Assembly: GCA_003049485.1 (NCBI GenBank)
Contig: PYST01000010.1
Span: 64,500-128,499, forward strand
Reading direction: 5' to 3'
DNA length: 64,000 nucleotides
Origin: Ophioceras dolichostomum
Lineage: Eukaryota > Ascomycota > Sordariomycetes > Magnaporthales > Ophioceraceae
A program made the position numbers and the translations under genes. The notes under the pieces are model-generated. The model was given only the letters and a program-made list of their open reading frames with translations. It did not search any database and was not told where the DNA came from. Positions 35,101 to 46,982 of this stretch are shown here, piece after piece (the first letter of the stretch is position 1; every line of letters begins with the position of its first letter).

Positions 35101-36260
35101 GGACGCTGTTGGTGTCCGCCGCTCAGCGTGTCCGAGGCCGGCTTGCGGGCCTGCTGGAGCCCACTCTCCAGCGTTTGGAGGTCGGGCTTGCGGTCCTCCT
35201 GGAGTCCGCTGTTCGGCGCGCTCAGGTTGGGGTTAGGATCCGCCGGGAGTCCAGAGTTGAGCGGTTTCGGCGTGGACAGGACCGGCTGGCGGTCCTTCTG
35301 GCTTGGTCCACTGTTCGGCGTTTTGAGGTCCGGCTTGCGGTCCTCCTGGAGTCCGCTGTTCGGTGCGTTCAGGTTGTCTTTGGGGTCCCCTAGGAGCCCA
35401 GAGTTGAGCGGCGTCGGCGTGGACAGGCCTGGCAGGGGGCCCGTCTGGAATGTTCCACTGTTCGTCGTCTTGCTGAACCTATTCGGGGTTTGAGCGGCTT
35501 TCCTCTTCAGGCGCTCTTGCTCCTTCAGAGCACGCTTGTGATCAATGTGGCTCTGCTCATACTGGTTCTCGAGGTCGACCCAGCATTGCTGCTCCCTACT
35601 CGCTTCCAGCTTGGCCATGAAACGCGACAACTCAATCTGGCGACGATCCTCCTCCGACACGGCCTTGTCCGTCTTCACGCTATCGCCAGCCTGGGAACCG
35701 CCGCCGCTGCTGGTTGGGATGGTTTTGGAGTCCCCTCCGCAGTCCTCGTCCTCTATCGATGGCAGCACCTTGTTGGCCCCATCTATCATCTTCTCCACTT
35801 CGCTCATCTCAGTCCAGGGCTTGACAGATTGACAGGGCTTGGCAGATTGGCCAGGGATGTACGAAGGCGTTGTCGGGTCGAGTCCATTCTTGCCCTTACG
35901 GGCGGCCACCTCGGCCTCCTCGCGGGCACGCTCGCGAGCACGCTCCTGACGCCTGGCGGTGTCCTTCTCAAGCCAAAGTCGACCCTCAACTCCGAGCCTG
36001 TATCCTTTGTTGATATCTTGCTTCATTTTGGCGAATGAAGGCTCGTCTTTCTTGTGCCTGTTGTATCCTTTGTTGACATCGGCCTTCTTTTTGGCCGATG
36101 AAGGCTCGTTGTCCTTCTGAGGCATGTGCGGATTGTGATACGGGATCTTGATGCTCCTCTTCGGAGCGCCTTGGGAGCTCATCGCCTTCGACTCCGCGGG
36201 CTTGGAGTCGCCATCAGCAGGCTCCAAGGCTGAGCCGCTCTTGGAGGAGGGCGGCGCCAT
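32142..36260 (-). CDS. Large Q-rich RRM-containing protein, function unknown
   Basis: Four exons, 36260..33597, 33451..33035, 32890..32504 and 32399..32142, close to 1242 codons (1241 residues). Donors are GTGAGT, GTACGT and GTGATT; acceptors are CCACAG, TCACAG and CTATAG. Residues 1-300 are charged and include a Lys/Arg/Glu-rich coiled-coil-like part. About 300-450 holds repeated NSGLQEDRKPDL-type units, and about 620-820 is a Pro/Gln/Val region with 6-residue QQQPLM/QQQPVV tandem units. The conserved part is at the C-terminus: an RRM-like fold at about 887-965 (RSEIVALLGRNAKI, then NDAYVEFLTHEDAMKAF) and a helical domain to the end (HLISISQRYAIFNACYDLLR, YTNPYFGYLWYELKLPSG). I do not recognise a named family. 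RNA binding is inferred from the RRM-like motif. The third donor (GTGATT) is weak. Confidence 0.78.
33985..34440 (-). repeat. Coding minisatellite: 18-bp Gln-rich units in the RRM gene
   Basis: On the plus strand the units read like GGTTGCTGCTGCATGAGA, repeated nearly perfectly between about 34150 and 34275 and more loosely on both sides. They encode QQQPLM, QQQPLV and QQQPVV. Such a tract is expected to vary in copy number between strains. Confidence 0.85.
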
Positions 36261-39200
36261 TGCCAGGTGATGCTGCCGTGGATGGAGAGGCTAGGTAGCT
36301 CGGTTCTCAAAACTCAAGCCAGCTGTGTGCACTGGTCTGGTGGGCGACGAAGAGCGTCAGTCGAGTCCTGGGATCCTGATTGGTACAGATTTGACCAGCG
36401 CGTCCAGCGGGAGAGAGCAAAAAAAGATTGCACTCAAACACGTGAATACGAGGACAACGAGGCAGGGAAGGACAGATCAAGGTAGTGCTCGCAGAATGGG
36501 GTAATGATACATAGGTGTATAGAAAGATGGCCAGAAATTAATTGAGTGCGAGTGCTGGAGGAGAGGGCGAGTGCTATCGAGGAGGAGGCGAAGAAAGAGG
36601 AAGAGGCGAAGGCGAAGGCGAAGAGAAGGCTAACAGTGGAATCGCGAGGCCTGGGAACGTGGTAGGTAGAAGAGAGAAATGCAAACGGGATCGCGCCGCC
36701 GCAGCGCGGGACGAGAAAGCCCAAAACTTCTTTCTTACCTTTGGTACCCACGCCTCCAGAGTGACTGGATCGGCGTGGTGAATCGATTGGTGATTATGTT
36801 GACCTGTCTACAACAAAGAAAGTGGTTCGGCGGGGAGCGAGGTTTGGAGTATACTCTCTCGAGGCGTTGCGTGGTGGTGGCTCTGGGGAGAGAAAGAGAG
36901 AGAAAGCAAGAGAGGTTGGCGGCTATTTTCACTACGAGCGAGGAAGCTACGAGTTGCCTGTTGGGAAGGTGCTACCCTGGTCCTGCCCTCAGTGCCCGTT
37001 CGGGGTGGCAGCGTCACTTGTTTGTTCGTACCTGCTGTCCTGCCTCCTTGCCTACTACTTCTCACCCTCTCTCAGTCCATCCCATCCCATCCCATGTCGT
37101 CATCGTCGGGATTCACTCATACGAGCTGGGCGGGGTTGTTGCCTTGCGGGTCCTCGCACCAGACTTGCCCCTGCCCCAGCAACGCGGAAAACAGACGGGA
37201 AGATTGCCGGCTCGTTATTCACCAACTCTGCGCCGAGCAGCAGAGCCGTCGATGCACTGTACTCTATTATAGCTTGTATTGAATTTGCCAACGAGCCAGC
37301 GCGTAGTAGGCAGCATACACTGTGCCGTGGTGTGTTGAAGTGTTGAAGGGATACCGTAGTTGGAAATACAGTACCAAATTCACCGGGATACAATGCTGTG
37401 GTCAGGCTCTGCCCACAAGGCAGCAAGGTTGTGTTCGTCTTCACGTCGACAAAAGACTGCTTCGCTTAACAAAGGGAGTCGCATGCCGCGCATGGCATAT
37501 TTCATTAATCCCTCGTGTTTCCCGGAGAATGTGCGGACACTTGTTAGAAGCAAAGAGATTCAGGGCAGAGGTGAAGGGAAACAAACCAATGAAATAAACA
37601 CGACACCACCTGCTACTCTGTGACATTCCTGTAATAGATCCAGGAATAGGAAGAACCCTGAGGCCGACAAAGAGAAACATTGTTCGCCGATAAGGAGACT
37701 TGCAGCGACATCTCCTAGTACTCCTAGACGGAGTGCCTCCCTGGGAGGAAGCGATTGCCAGGAATTAGCAGCGGATTCGCTAAGCTCACGAACCGGCCAC
37801 GGGCATACTTTCTTACCAAGTAAACAAACCAACTTTCGCCACATTTCCTGCGGCTTGGATACCTACATCATATATGGAATGGGTAGCCGTTCGCCTTCCT
37901 CTGCGCGAACGGAGAACTAGATTCGAGTTCGCTCGTTCTCGAACCAATCATCATCGTCCCTCGGAATTAACATACAAAGGGAGTCGTCGTAATAATGTAA
38001 ACTGGGTTGTATCGAGAAAAAAATTTGGTGAAAGTTTTTGGAGTCGTAGACCAGGGTCTCGACCGTGTGAGTGGTCGCAAAACAGAGTGAAGTTGGGGAA
38101 AGCGAGTTGGCGGTTGAAGGCCGTGAGAAATGGGAGGTAGTGCCTAAGGGGAGGGGCAGAGGGCAACGAGAAGAAGCAAGTCCTCGATTCTCGTCGTCGG
38201 CTTGGTAAACTGACAACCAGGGAACGAATGAGGGTCAGCGGTACAACCATCGGGAGACCAAAGAGGGGTAGGACGAGAGAGATGAGACGAATGCTTCCCA
38301 TCTGGAGGCTAAAAAATAAGGAGCAAAATAAAGGCATTGAAAGGGAAAGCCGGTAGACGTGTAAGGGGGTAGAATTGGAAGGAAGTCTTTTTTTTTGGGG
38401 GGGGGGGGGGGNGACAAGATGCCATCCATATGTTGACAAGCAAGAGCAAGCAACAAAACGAGGTAAAGTTCAGACGGGACCGTAAGTCGAGCTCTCGTCC
38501 GAACTGGCCTAAGAAAAGAGAGAAAGACTGAGGTGGTGGAGTGCCACGCAAGGGAGGACGGAAACAGGCACCCCGAACGCCGCAGAAGACAGTCACTGGA
38601 GGTTGGGCCGGAATCAAGGGACCAGATGCTCGTCAAGATACAGCGGTAGCTGGGTCGGAAAAGCGAGGGGGAATCAAGTGGAAGAGCGAGGAAGCCAGCG
38701 GCAGTGCTAGGAGACAAACCAAAAGGGCAACGAGATCCAGCTGAAGAGAGGGACAGTGCCGGGTCCACGATTTTCTCCTTGCGCAAGTGAGATGATACTG
38801 GGAGCAGTTCTGTGGAAGATCGCAGAGGCCGGCTGGCTAACGTAAATCAAATATGGGTTTCGACATAAGATTCTCCTTTGTCCAGATGGCGAGGGAAAAG
38901 AGAAAAGGGATACTGGGAACGGAGGGGTAGTGAAGACGAGGGAGAGAGAAAAAGGAGAGGACAGGCCATGGTTTTTCAGGGATGTTCGATAAGGAACAGA
39001 AAGTCGAACGCCAGAGGGGTTTTAGTTTTACTCAGCAGCCGTCCCGGAAGACAAAAGACGAGCTGCTAGTTGTAGTTCTACGCGGATGAGAAGAAGAACC
39101 AAGGGTAGAGGACTCGGAGTGAAAGTGAGGAGGGAAAGTGACCCAGGCTAATTTCCAGTGACGGAGAGAAACCATATCAGTTTGAGTGCGGACGGGCATC

Positions 39201-41854
39201 GCAATGGCGGGGGCATTCCGCTCGGAAAATAATACTCATAACCAAAAAGGTCGGAGTGTCCTCCGGCGCCGCCGTGCCGGGTAATGCTGCGTGCTTCAAT
39301 TTATGTCGAATACGACCTCCCTCTTGGCTGAAAAGCTGACAAGGCTGAAAGTTGGGCACAACCCAGGAGACAAGCCGTTCGAAAAGAACAGTGATTCGGA
39401 GGAGTACTTACTTATACTCTACACGACGACGTTCCTGGATTATCTCAGCCTCGTCTTGGCCGGACCGTTTCCCTCCATTCATTGCACCATCAGTCATCCT
39501 GGACAGTGGACCACTCATCCATCCGCCCCACTCCCGCCCTATATTACCTATTTCTATAATACGATAATACGAGGTTGGACATGGCGGTGGAGGCATCTTT
39601 TGCACCACTTACATCGATTCATCGGTAGGAGCGAGGATTCTGTTGAGGGTTTTCTACTATATGAGAGGTTGTGAAAGAAGAGGGGCTTGCTTCTCTCCTG
39701 GGCTAAGAGACAGTACTTAGTGACCGTCGGTATTTGGGTTTGTATCGTGGCGGTGGGTGTTGAGAAACTCAGTATAAACGACAGTGACGCCGGTGGCTGC
39801 CTCAGGCAGTTCTCCATTGATGAGATGCTGATGACCAGAGCCGACGAATGTGTGAATGCTGTTATTATTGTGTGACATCGGGTCAATTTCGCCCGAACTG
39901 ATCGAAGCCCGTCTTCTTCGGTTGGTCTGTGCGTTGGCTGCTCTCGCTGGAGGGAAAGAATCAGAGAATCAGACGCAATGCCAGCCTGCTGTGCACGTAC
40001 CATCATGATCTGACTTCGCGAGCAATCACCTCACAATCTTCAATCAACGCGAGGCTGAGCTACCGAGCCACAAAATACGATACTCGACACTCCTAACAAT
40101 GTCACGAACTGCTCTTCCGTCTCTTTCAGTCACCAGAGGCATACCGCAAGGCTCCTCACGAGCGACCGTTTTCACCTATGGCGACGAGCTAGCGAGGAGG
40201 GTTCGTTCCTCTGCGTTGAGAGTGCTCAATGACAAGGGGTTTCATTTAAGTAAGACGAACTTGTAGCAGAATGAGATTGTGACAGTTAAAATTAACCGTC
40301 TCTCAGTGACTTCTCAAGATCCTGCTGTCCGAATTGCTGATTCTTCCGCAGCTTGCAAAAGCTTCCCCAGCACGGCTCTCTCGACCTGAGAATTGTTGCC
40401 TCAGGCCACCTCCACCTCCTCAGCCTGGACAAGCACGACAAAGCGCATCCACGAACCGACTCACACGCCGAGCCAGTTAATCACATTCCACCGGACATAA
40501 GCGAAAGTCATGTGAATCATACTCGAGGAAAAACCGGAGAACGAGGCCGACAGATAAAACCGTCAAGAGAAAAAAACCTCCGAGGCTCACCAGTCCAGAA
40601 ACTACCCGAGTCTCCTGGTCCACAGGTTCGATATTATTGGTTGGAAAGGAGGTGGATATAGAGAGTAAGCAAACAGCCATGGGCTTAGCTTCATATCCCT
40701 GGGGCGTGGTGGCGGTGTGGGATATTCTGATAGGCCAGTCGCCCCAGGAGAGTCTCAGGATTCCAGTGTTGAGTTGGTATGCATGCCTACGAGCCAAACG
40801 GTCCTCATTTCAGCTAATAAAATCACTGACTGGCTGGGACTACGTGGTACTAGTAGATGCCACAGCCTCTGTACTGTGGGATACGCGACGTCCTGCTCAA
40901 CGCCATAACAACGCCATAACACCAGTACGCGAGATACCCTGGATACCACAGCAGGTGCCTGGATCGTGTCGTCCCAGAACGACTTCCTCACCTGCCAACG
41001 ACATGAGGACGCGCCGAGGCTAGCCTTGTATGGTTAGGCCCGGGGAGCAAGGGAGAAGGGCAAGGGCTAGTCGCGACCACAAAGCAATGTTCTCTCGTCC
41101 ATCTTGGTTTTTGAAGGTCTGCAAAACGGTTGGCGCCCTCTCACCTCCCTTCGGCCCCCGTTCAGGGCCTAGTTGCCTACAGTTCCCAGCCTCTCATTTG
41201 TTCTGGTCCTGATATATTGCAGCAAGGCCGGGCGTCCGGCCGTCTCACAACATTTGCCAACACACCCTCGAAGCATCTACACCGCGTCACCGACGACCGT
41301 CAACAAATCAAATAAAGACAGGGCGGGCGCAGCAGGGAAGGCATGAGCCGCCCGGCTCTGATATTTGGCGTCAAGGGTTATGAAAACTGACAGACTTGGC
41401 AAGGCGCCTGGTGTCTGAGCGTGAATTTCTACAATAACTGGGCGGCGGAGCTGGCAAGGTTTGTGCCAGCGGCGGCAGCCAGATGCGGTCCGGCCTCCAG
41501 GACAGGGGACGCTCAGCATGCTTGATCCCAGGCTTCAGGGGTGGGAGCGCATGTGAAGAGATGCAGGACGCGCCCTGGATGTGTGTTGGTTGGCAAAGCG
41601 AGGGCCACGAGTGGACGAGAGCTGAGAGAAGCCTGACAGAGTTTTTTGGTTGTGTAACCTCAGTGGGAAATGCTCTCCAGGACCAACTGAACCAGGGCAA
41701 GGATTTGAATCACATAAGAAGAGCTAAGACCTCCCCTCCGGAAGCTAACACCGTCTTCGAACTAGCCCGCCAGCAGCCAAACTTTCTCTCAGAATTCCAC
41801 ACTAGCCATCCCTCGATCCGCTTAGCGTCCTCCAGTCACTCTCCACACATCCAG
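36261..41854. other. Long gene-free interval upstream of the Con7-like gene
   Basis: About 5.6 kb between divergent genes, the largest gene-free stretch of the window. The frames present are short, lack domains and include many purine-rich low-complexity parts (36540-36640, 38880-38960). One ambiguous base sits at 38412. An open frame in register with the Con7-like exon 1 extends back to an ATG at 41483, but its residues look non-coding. A long promoter, a spliced 5' UTR or a non-coding transcript are possible. I could not find a protein gene. Confidence 0.5.
38388..38413. other. T9-G15-N homopolymer with ambiguous base
   Basis: Nine T followed by 15 G, then an N at 38412 and another G. This is the only ambiguous base in the window and marks an unresolved homopolymer length. 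Confidence 0.95.
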
Positions 41855-44417
41855 ATGTCGCTGCCCCTTTACCCCTCTGAGCTAGAGCTAGTGCAGGGGT
41901 CCGCAGTGGTGGACCCTCAACCTCCCTCCAGCTTCAGCGTACAAACCCACTCGCTGCGGGCCGTCTTCCCCTCTGAGCTGCTGCTTCCGCAGCCGAACCT
42001 GGGTCCTCCGTCCAGGTTTGGGCGCGAACTTTCCCAGTATCCGAGCACCTTGGGACAGCACCAGCAGCACTTGGAAGAAGCAACGTCTCCTGCGTTGCAA
42101 CCACTATTCAACGGCCAGGGAGACAACATCGGCTCATCTCACGTTCCTACGACTGGACGCTTCACGCCTCCCGAGTCTCCCCGCGTCCTGGGTAATCATC
42201 AACAGCCTAGCCAAGCTTTCGCAACCTTTGGGGACTATGGCATCCCAGCAGGGCCCGGTCAGCAACTGCAACAGGCGTCTCTCCCGGTCCATTCTGGTGG
42301 AGAATTCAGTCTCCTTCCGCCTTTTGAGATCTCCGGCCCAGAGAGCTATTATCCGTCCGCAGCTCTGAGCCCGAACTACTACCCTTCTCCTCCCTCCTCT
42401 AATTCTTCCCCAGCGAGCTACAATCTTGCCTTAGCAAGCACCACCGCTCTTCCTCCGATTTCCACCCAAGCAGGCGGCGGCGGAGCAGCCGGCCTGTACC
42501 AGAACCTGCAGAATGGGCACGCCCCGATTCCACCTGCGGGGGCAACCTCCGGCGGGCCAATTCAGGCCCCGGCTATGAGCCATGGCGCGTCGTCGGCGAT
42601 TCACCCGTGCTCGAGACACCACCGCCCGCCCCCTCTGTATCGAAACGATCCTGTCGGGACAACGCCCCTAGAGCATCACCATGTCTTTCACCAGACTCCT
42701 CTCGTTCACAGTCCGTCCGACACGACGCCCAGCGCAGCAGGGGCTTGTGGCGGTGGTGTCCTCGCTCCTCAGATTCCCGTCGCCCCGTATCAGCTCCTAG
42801 CCCAGACTGTTCCGTTCTCCCTGGGACAGCAACACGTCCCACCTCTGCGGCAGGGCGACGGTAGCGCCGACGACTCCCTCTCCCTCCAAGCCCAACAGCA
42901 GATGCAGAAGAAGAGAAACCACGACCGCAGCCGCCCCCCTCGGCTCATGCCAGTCAAGTGCCCAGACCCAATCCAGAGAGAAGGACCGCCCCCTGAGCCT
43001 CCAAAGGTAAGTGTAGGTACATGGCACTACTAAGAGCTCTCGGTTCTTCCCATCTTTCCCCCCTGGCAGGGACTTTCAACCAGTCAAGCGAGACTGAAAC
43101 TGAGACCAAATAGGCTACTGACAACAACTGGCTGACACTGACGAAACAACAACCTAAACCAACGCGCAGAACCCCTTCTCAAAGACAACCCCCTCGTCCA
43201 TCATTCCCAAGCTCCGCCGGCGCTACACCCGCAAAAGCAGAGCCCTTCCCCTCAGCAAGCCTGCCACCACCACCACCATCCTCAGCACGCCTGCCACCAC
43301 CACCGCCGCCGTCGCCGGATACCAGGCGTCGTCGTCGTCTTCGTCTTCTTCCTCCTCCACGAAGCACGACAGCGGCGACGACGTCACGTCCTTCGGGGGT
43401 CCCGCTGACGAGAAGGAGGAGGAGAAGAACGACGACGACGACGACGACAATGACGACTTCGACGTCGAGGCCGCCAGCAGCCGCCGGCACCCGTGGGAGA
43501 GCCAGCGGCCCTACCTCTGCGGGTGGCAGAAGTGTCAGAAGCGGTACACGGCTCTCAGCCACCTGAACTCGCACGTTTTGGGGCAGGCTCATGGGGAGAA
43601 GCGCACGGCGCAAGGTAAGTGCTACTATCTACTATTCTAGCACTGCATCCCCACCTCACGCTCATATGTATCACATCCCTCCCTCCTTTAATGAGACGTA
43701 ATAATCTCAGCCCCCTTCCAGCCTACCTGGTTGGCACCTCGATGTAACTACAACACCATCAAGAGGTCTCTACCTAGTAATTAGCTACCTACCTATCTAC
43801 CTAGGTCCCTACTACTTATTAACATACCACTAACTACTAGTACCTACCTACGTATTCTTACGAGCACAGCATTCAAAGCCATCCGCGCCCGCCTCAAGAC
43901 TAAGAAGCTCCGAGAAGACGCCGCCAGAGAGCGCGAGGCGGCGGACAAGCTCGCGCGGGAGCACCACCTCCACCTGCTCAAGTTCGTCGAGGCGGCGCAG
44001 CAGAAGAAGCTGATTTCCCTCGCTGACGCTGCTGCTGCCGCTGCTCTCGCTACTGCCCTTGCACTACTACCACCACCCGTTTACGACGGGCATGGCCATG
44101 GCCATGACCCCCTCCTTGCTCCTAGTCCTGCTCCTGCTGCTGGCAGCCCTGAACTGCTGGACTGCGCCGCCGGGGAGAGGGAGGACAAGGAGGACAAGGA
44201 GGAGGAAGGAGAAGGAGGGGTGGTGCGGTGCCGGGAGGAGATGACGGTGAATATGTGGGAGGTGATGTTGGAGTCTAAGCGGCCGTCGCCGCCGCCGAAA
44301 GATGAGGAGGAGGAGGGGGAGGGGGAGGGCGCCTCGAGCTCCCATTTCTTCTTTCCGGAGATTGTTGATGATGATATTGATGATGATGTCGAGGACGACG
44401 ACATGAAGTATCTTTGA
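41855..44417 (+). CDS. Con7-like C2H2 zinc-finger protein, putative transcription factor
   Basis: Three exons, 41855-43006, 43170-43614 and 43870-44417, close to 715 codons (714 residues). Donors are GTAAGT and GTAAGT; acceptors are CGCAG and CACAG. The first 380 residues are Pro/Ser/Gln-rich and probably disordered. Exon 2 has a Ser/Thr run, an acidic stretch of consecutive Asp, and then a single finger, PYLCGWQKCQKRYTALSHLN, with Cys501, Cys506, His519 and His525 (C-X4-C-X12-H-X5-H). This is followed by GEKRTAQAFKAIRARLKTKK, a basic region. The CGWxxCxKxYxxLxHLNxHVxxQxHGxKR wording resembles Con7, the factor needed for conidium morphology and appressoria in Magnaporthe, so I call it Con7-like; orthology is uncertain. 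The C-terminus is Ala/Leu- then acid-rich. An upstream in-frame ATG at 41483 is possible, but 41855 (CAGATGTC) is preferred. Confidence 0.78.
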
Positions 44418-45329
44418 TGAAGAGGAGTTGCGGGGGAGACAACTGACGTCTCTCTTTGGTCTATCTAGGTATCTACGGGGGTTTTGCTCTTTTTCTTCTT
44501 CTTTTCTGCGTCCCATTCGCTCCATTGCTTTGCAGTTTACGCTTCGCTTTGCTTGTCGCTTTATCTTGAACTTTCCGCTTCTACTTGCTTGATGTTAGCT
44601 AGGCATTTCTAAGGTGGAAAAAGTTTGTTAAGCTTTTTGTCTTTGGGTAGGTCTGAAAGGCTTGGACGACTGTTTTATTACTTCAGGATTGCTTTTGCTT
44701 TGGGTTTGGGTCTTGGCCTGGATTTTTGTATTCCCTGTTTTGTGGCCCGCGAAGGAAGGATGTCCAATCATGTTGAACCTGGACTAGGTGCCTAAGTAGG
44801 TTTCAGTTTAATTATTGCTCTCTCTCTCGCCCGCGTCTGGTCTTGTTTGTTATGTTGCATTTCCTCCAATGGTAATAGTAGATCCACCAGTCTGCCTTGG
44901 CCATGAACTTGGCCAATGATAATAACAGCGAAGGTGGTCTTAAAGTCGTCGAGATTTTTGAGTAAGATTTACGACCATGAGGGGCTTCCTCGTAAAATGG
45001 ACGACGGAAGAGAGAAAATTTGCATTTTGAGCAGCGCGCTGTTGCGTCGCCGGTCACTAGGTAGTCATAAGGCGTGATGTGAAAATATGAAGTGATGTGA
45101 CAACTCCTGTCTGCCAACTCCTTGAGACTCGTACCACATGGACGGTACCGCAGAATAGAACCCTCAACGCAAGTTATTTTGCTAGCTACCTAACCAGAAC
45201 ACCTATGTTGTTGGGAGAGAGAAAGAGAGAGAGAAGCCCAGTACGGACTGGGCGGCCAGGTTAGGCGGCTGGAAATGATCCCCGCCCTAACCGTAGGCAA
45301 ATGAATCATCAGTCCCCCCTGAATCGGAC
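44418..45329. other. Intergenic between convergent Con7-like and ARPC4 genes
   Basis: About 0.9 kb, T-rich on the plus strand after the Con7-like stop, as expected for facing 3' UTRs. Nothing else is recognised. Confidence 0.5.
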
Positions 45330-46268
45330 CTAGGCTGCCGGTCTCGCATCAAACTGTGAAGCGCACGATTGGTCAGCTGAACCATTACGGAATCCATGTA
45401 AGGTGTGAGGCAGGCTGGTTTAGTGAGAATTGAGGGAAGGACTGCGTACAGGTGCCAAGAACGACTCGGCCACATATCGTGCCCTCGCGTTAAGCTGTTT
45501 ACCCACCAAGGATGCATGTCAGTAGATGTCAACCGTACAGATTATAGCGTGGACAGGGAGCAACGACGTACGAAGAGCTTCATCTCCGAGGTCTCCTTGT
45601 CAACATCCTCCATAAACTGGATGATGAAGTCGACCAGCTTGTGCTTCAGCATCTCCTCGGTGTGGAAGTTGGTGATCAGGAAGGAGATGTCATATCCCTA
45701 GCGAAGATATCCATCATATCCATCGGTCAGTATCCTCGTTGCATGTACCAGCCTACCGGTTCGCTACGACCCGCCCCCCGTCTGCCTGTGTCTGTCTGTC
45801 TCTCCCCCTCTGTATTTACCTTGATGGGCTTCCTCCTCAGGATGAAGAACGACTCGGCGCGTTGTGTCAAGAAGCGGGTGAACTTTTTGACCAGAATGCG
45901 CTCGATCTCGTCGGCCTGCTTGATCTTGATGCTGATGCGCACGCTGTTGATGCTCGGCTCGATCAGGACGCGCTCGTTCTCGTTGCGGGCGACGTGCAGC
46001 GGCGTGAGCAGCACCTCGGGCGATGTCCCCGCCTCCACCTCGGGTACGTTGTGCCGTTCGGCCGTCTGCGATGCGAAGTTCGATAGGCAGAGCGCCGCCG
46101 TCACACTGCTCCGTACCGCCTGAAGGTACGGCCTCAAGGATTGGGACTGCGCCAATGTCCGGTAATTAGCTAACCGCGTTCCGGATTGATAAGTGGTGAT
46201 GGTGGTAGAGGTGCTGCTGGCAAGTTCGAGGATATGGGGCGGGGGAAGAAGACCCGAGTCATTACCAT
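45330..46268 (-). CDS. ARC19: ARPC4/Arc19, 20-kDa subunit of the Arp2/3 complex
   Basis: Five exons, 46268..46266, 46146..45820, 45697..45572, 45494..45450 and 45353..45330, close to 175 codons (174 residues; the family is about 168-170). Exon 1 is only the ATG, directly followed by donor GTAATG. Exon 2 then reads SQSLRPYLQAVRSSVTAALC, with NVPEVEAG, VLIEPSINSVRISIKIKQAD and RILVKKFTRFLTQRAESFFI. Exon 3 reads GYDISFLITNFHTEEMLKHK to SEMKLF, exon 4 LNARARYVAESFLAP and exon 5 FDARPAA. The join AP|FD restores the conserved FLxPFD end; reading on without that last intron would give an unrelated tail. ARPC4 forms the core of the Arp2/3 actin nucleator with ARPC2, acting at cortical patches and endocytosis. 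The last two exons are 45 and 24 bases. Confidence 0.95.
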
Positions 46269-46982
46269 CTTGGACTGCTAAGTGCGCGCGCGCTGTCGTA
46301 GTGTCGTGGTGCGTTCCAGGGCGACGGAGGTAATCGTAGAAGATGAGGTAGGCTGCTTTGTTGCTTTATTGCGCTTGTCGTTGATCTAAGGAACGTGCGA
46401 ATAGCTTCGTGCCTCCCGTCGTCGTCAACCTTCACCTTCAACTATCAACCACGAAGGAGCAGGTGGGAAGTGGGGCTTGGAGGGGCAGCGAAGGTCATCA
46501 AGGGTGGCGACGCCTAATCCCTGAGGCTGGTTGTTCTGCTTGGTTGTTTAGGCTACCGTGGGTAATCGCAGCAAGGCCTAAACACCTTCTGAGGGCTAAC
46601 TTACCGCTCTCTATCTTGGCGTGTTATTAAGCTTGTTGATCTGCCACAATTCTCCACCCACCGCCTTCCTCCCCTCCATCCAGGCACGGTTGGTGACATC
46701 AAATCCGCCATCGCAACCTCTAGCTGCTTCGTCACCGGCAAAGCTGCCTACTCCGAATTAGTAAAGCTTCGGTCTTGACCGCACCACCTCCCTCCCATCT
46801 TTACTGGAATTCATATTTGGGAAAGAAAGGGGGTTTGCCGCTCCTTACTCACTCCCTCCCTTAAGTCACTCATTTCCTGCGTGCTTGCCTGACTTCTCCT
46901 TCCCGACGAATCGTCGAACTCTCCTCGACCTCAACCTGACCACCCCAGGGTTCCTACCGCCCAAAGGTAGCAGCCAGAAATC
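46269..46982. promoter_or_regulatory. Divergent promoter region between ARPC4 and UBP6
   Basis: About 710 bases shared by two divergent genes. CT-rich stretches near 46650-46680 and 46780-46860 on the UBP6 side fit fungal core promoters. No specific binding site is claimed. Confidence 0.5.

Noticed and set aside
40030..40080. GGCTCGGTAGCTCAGCC on the minus strand, resembling a tRNA 5' half
   Set aside because: The D-stem partner and a downstream GTTCRANNC box are missing; a cloverleaf cannot be drawn.
41483..41854. Upstream in-frame extension of the Con7-like protein
   Set aside because: Open by frame only; composition unlike the rest of the protein, and a good start exists at 41855.
45420..45450. 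Read-through C-terminus VRSPSLNSH of ARPC4
   Set aside because: A donor GTACGC right after the APx codon and a downstream exon starting FDARPAA restore the conserved family ending.
46147..46155. TTG at 46155 as an ARPC4 start (MAQSQS...)
   Set aside because: It lies in the intron 1 acceptor; the spliced ATG at 46268 gives the family N-terminus directly.
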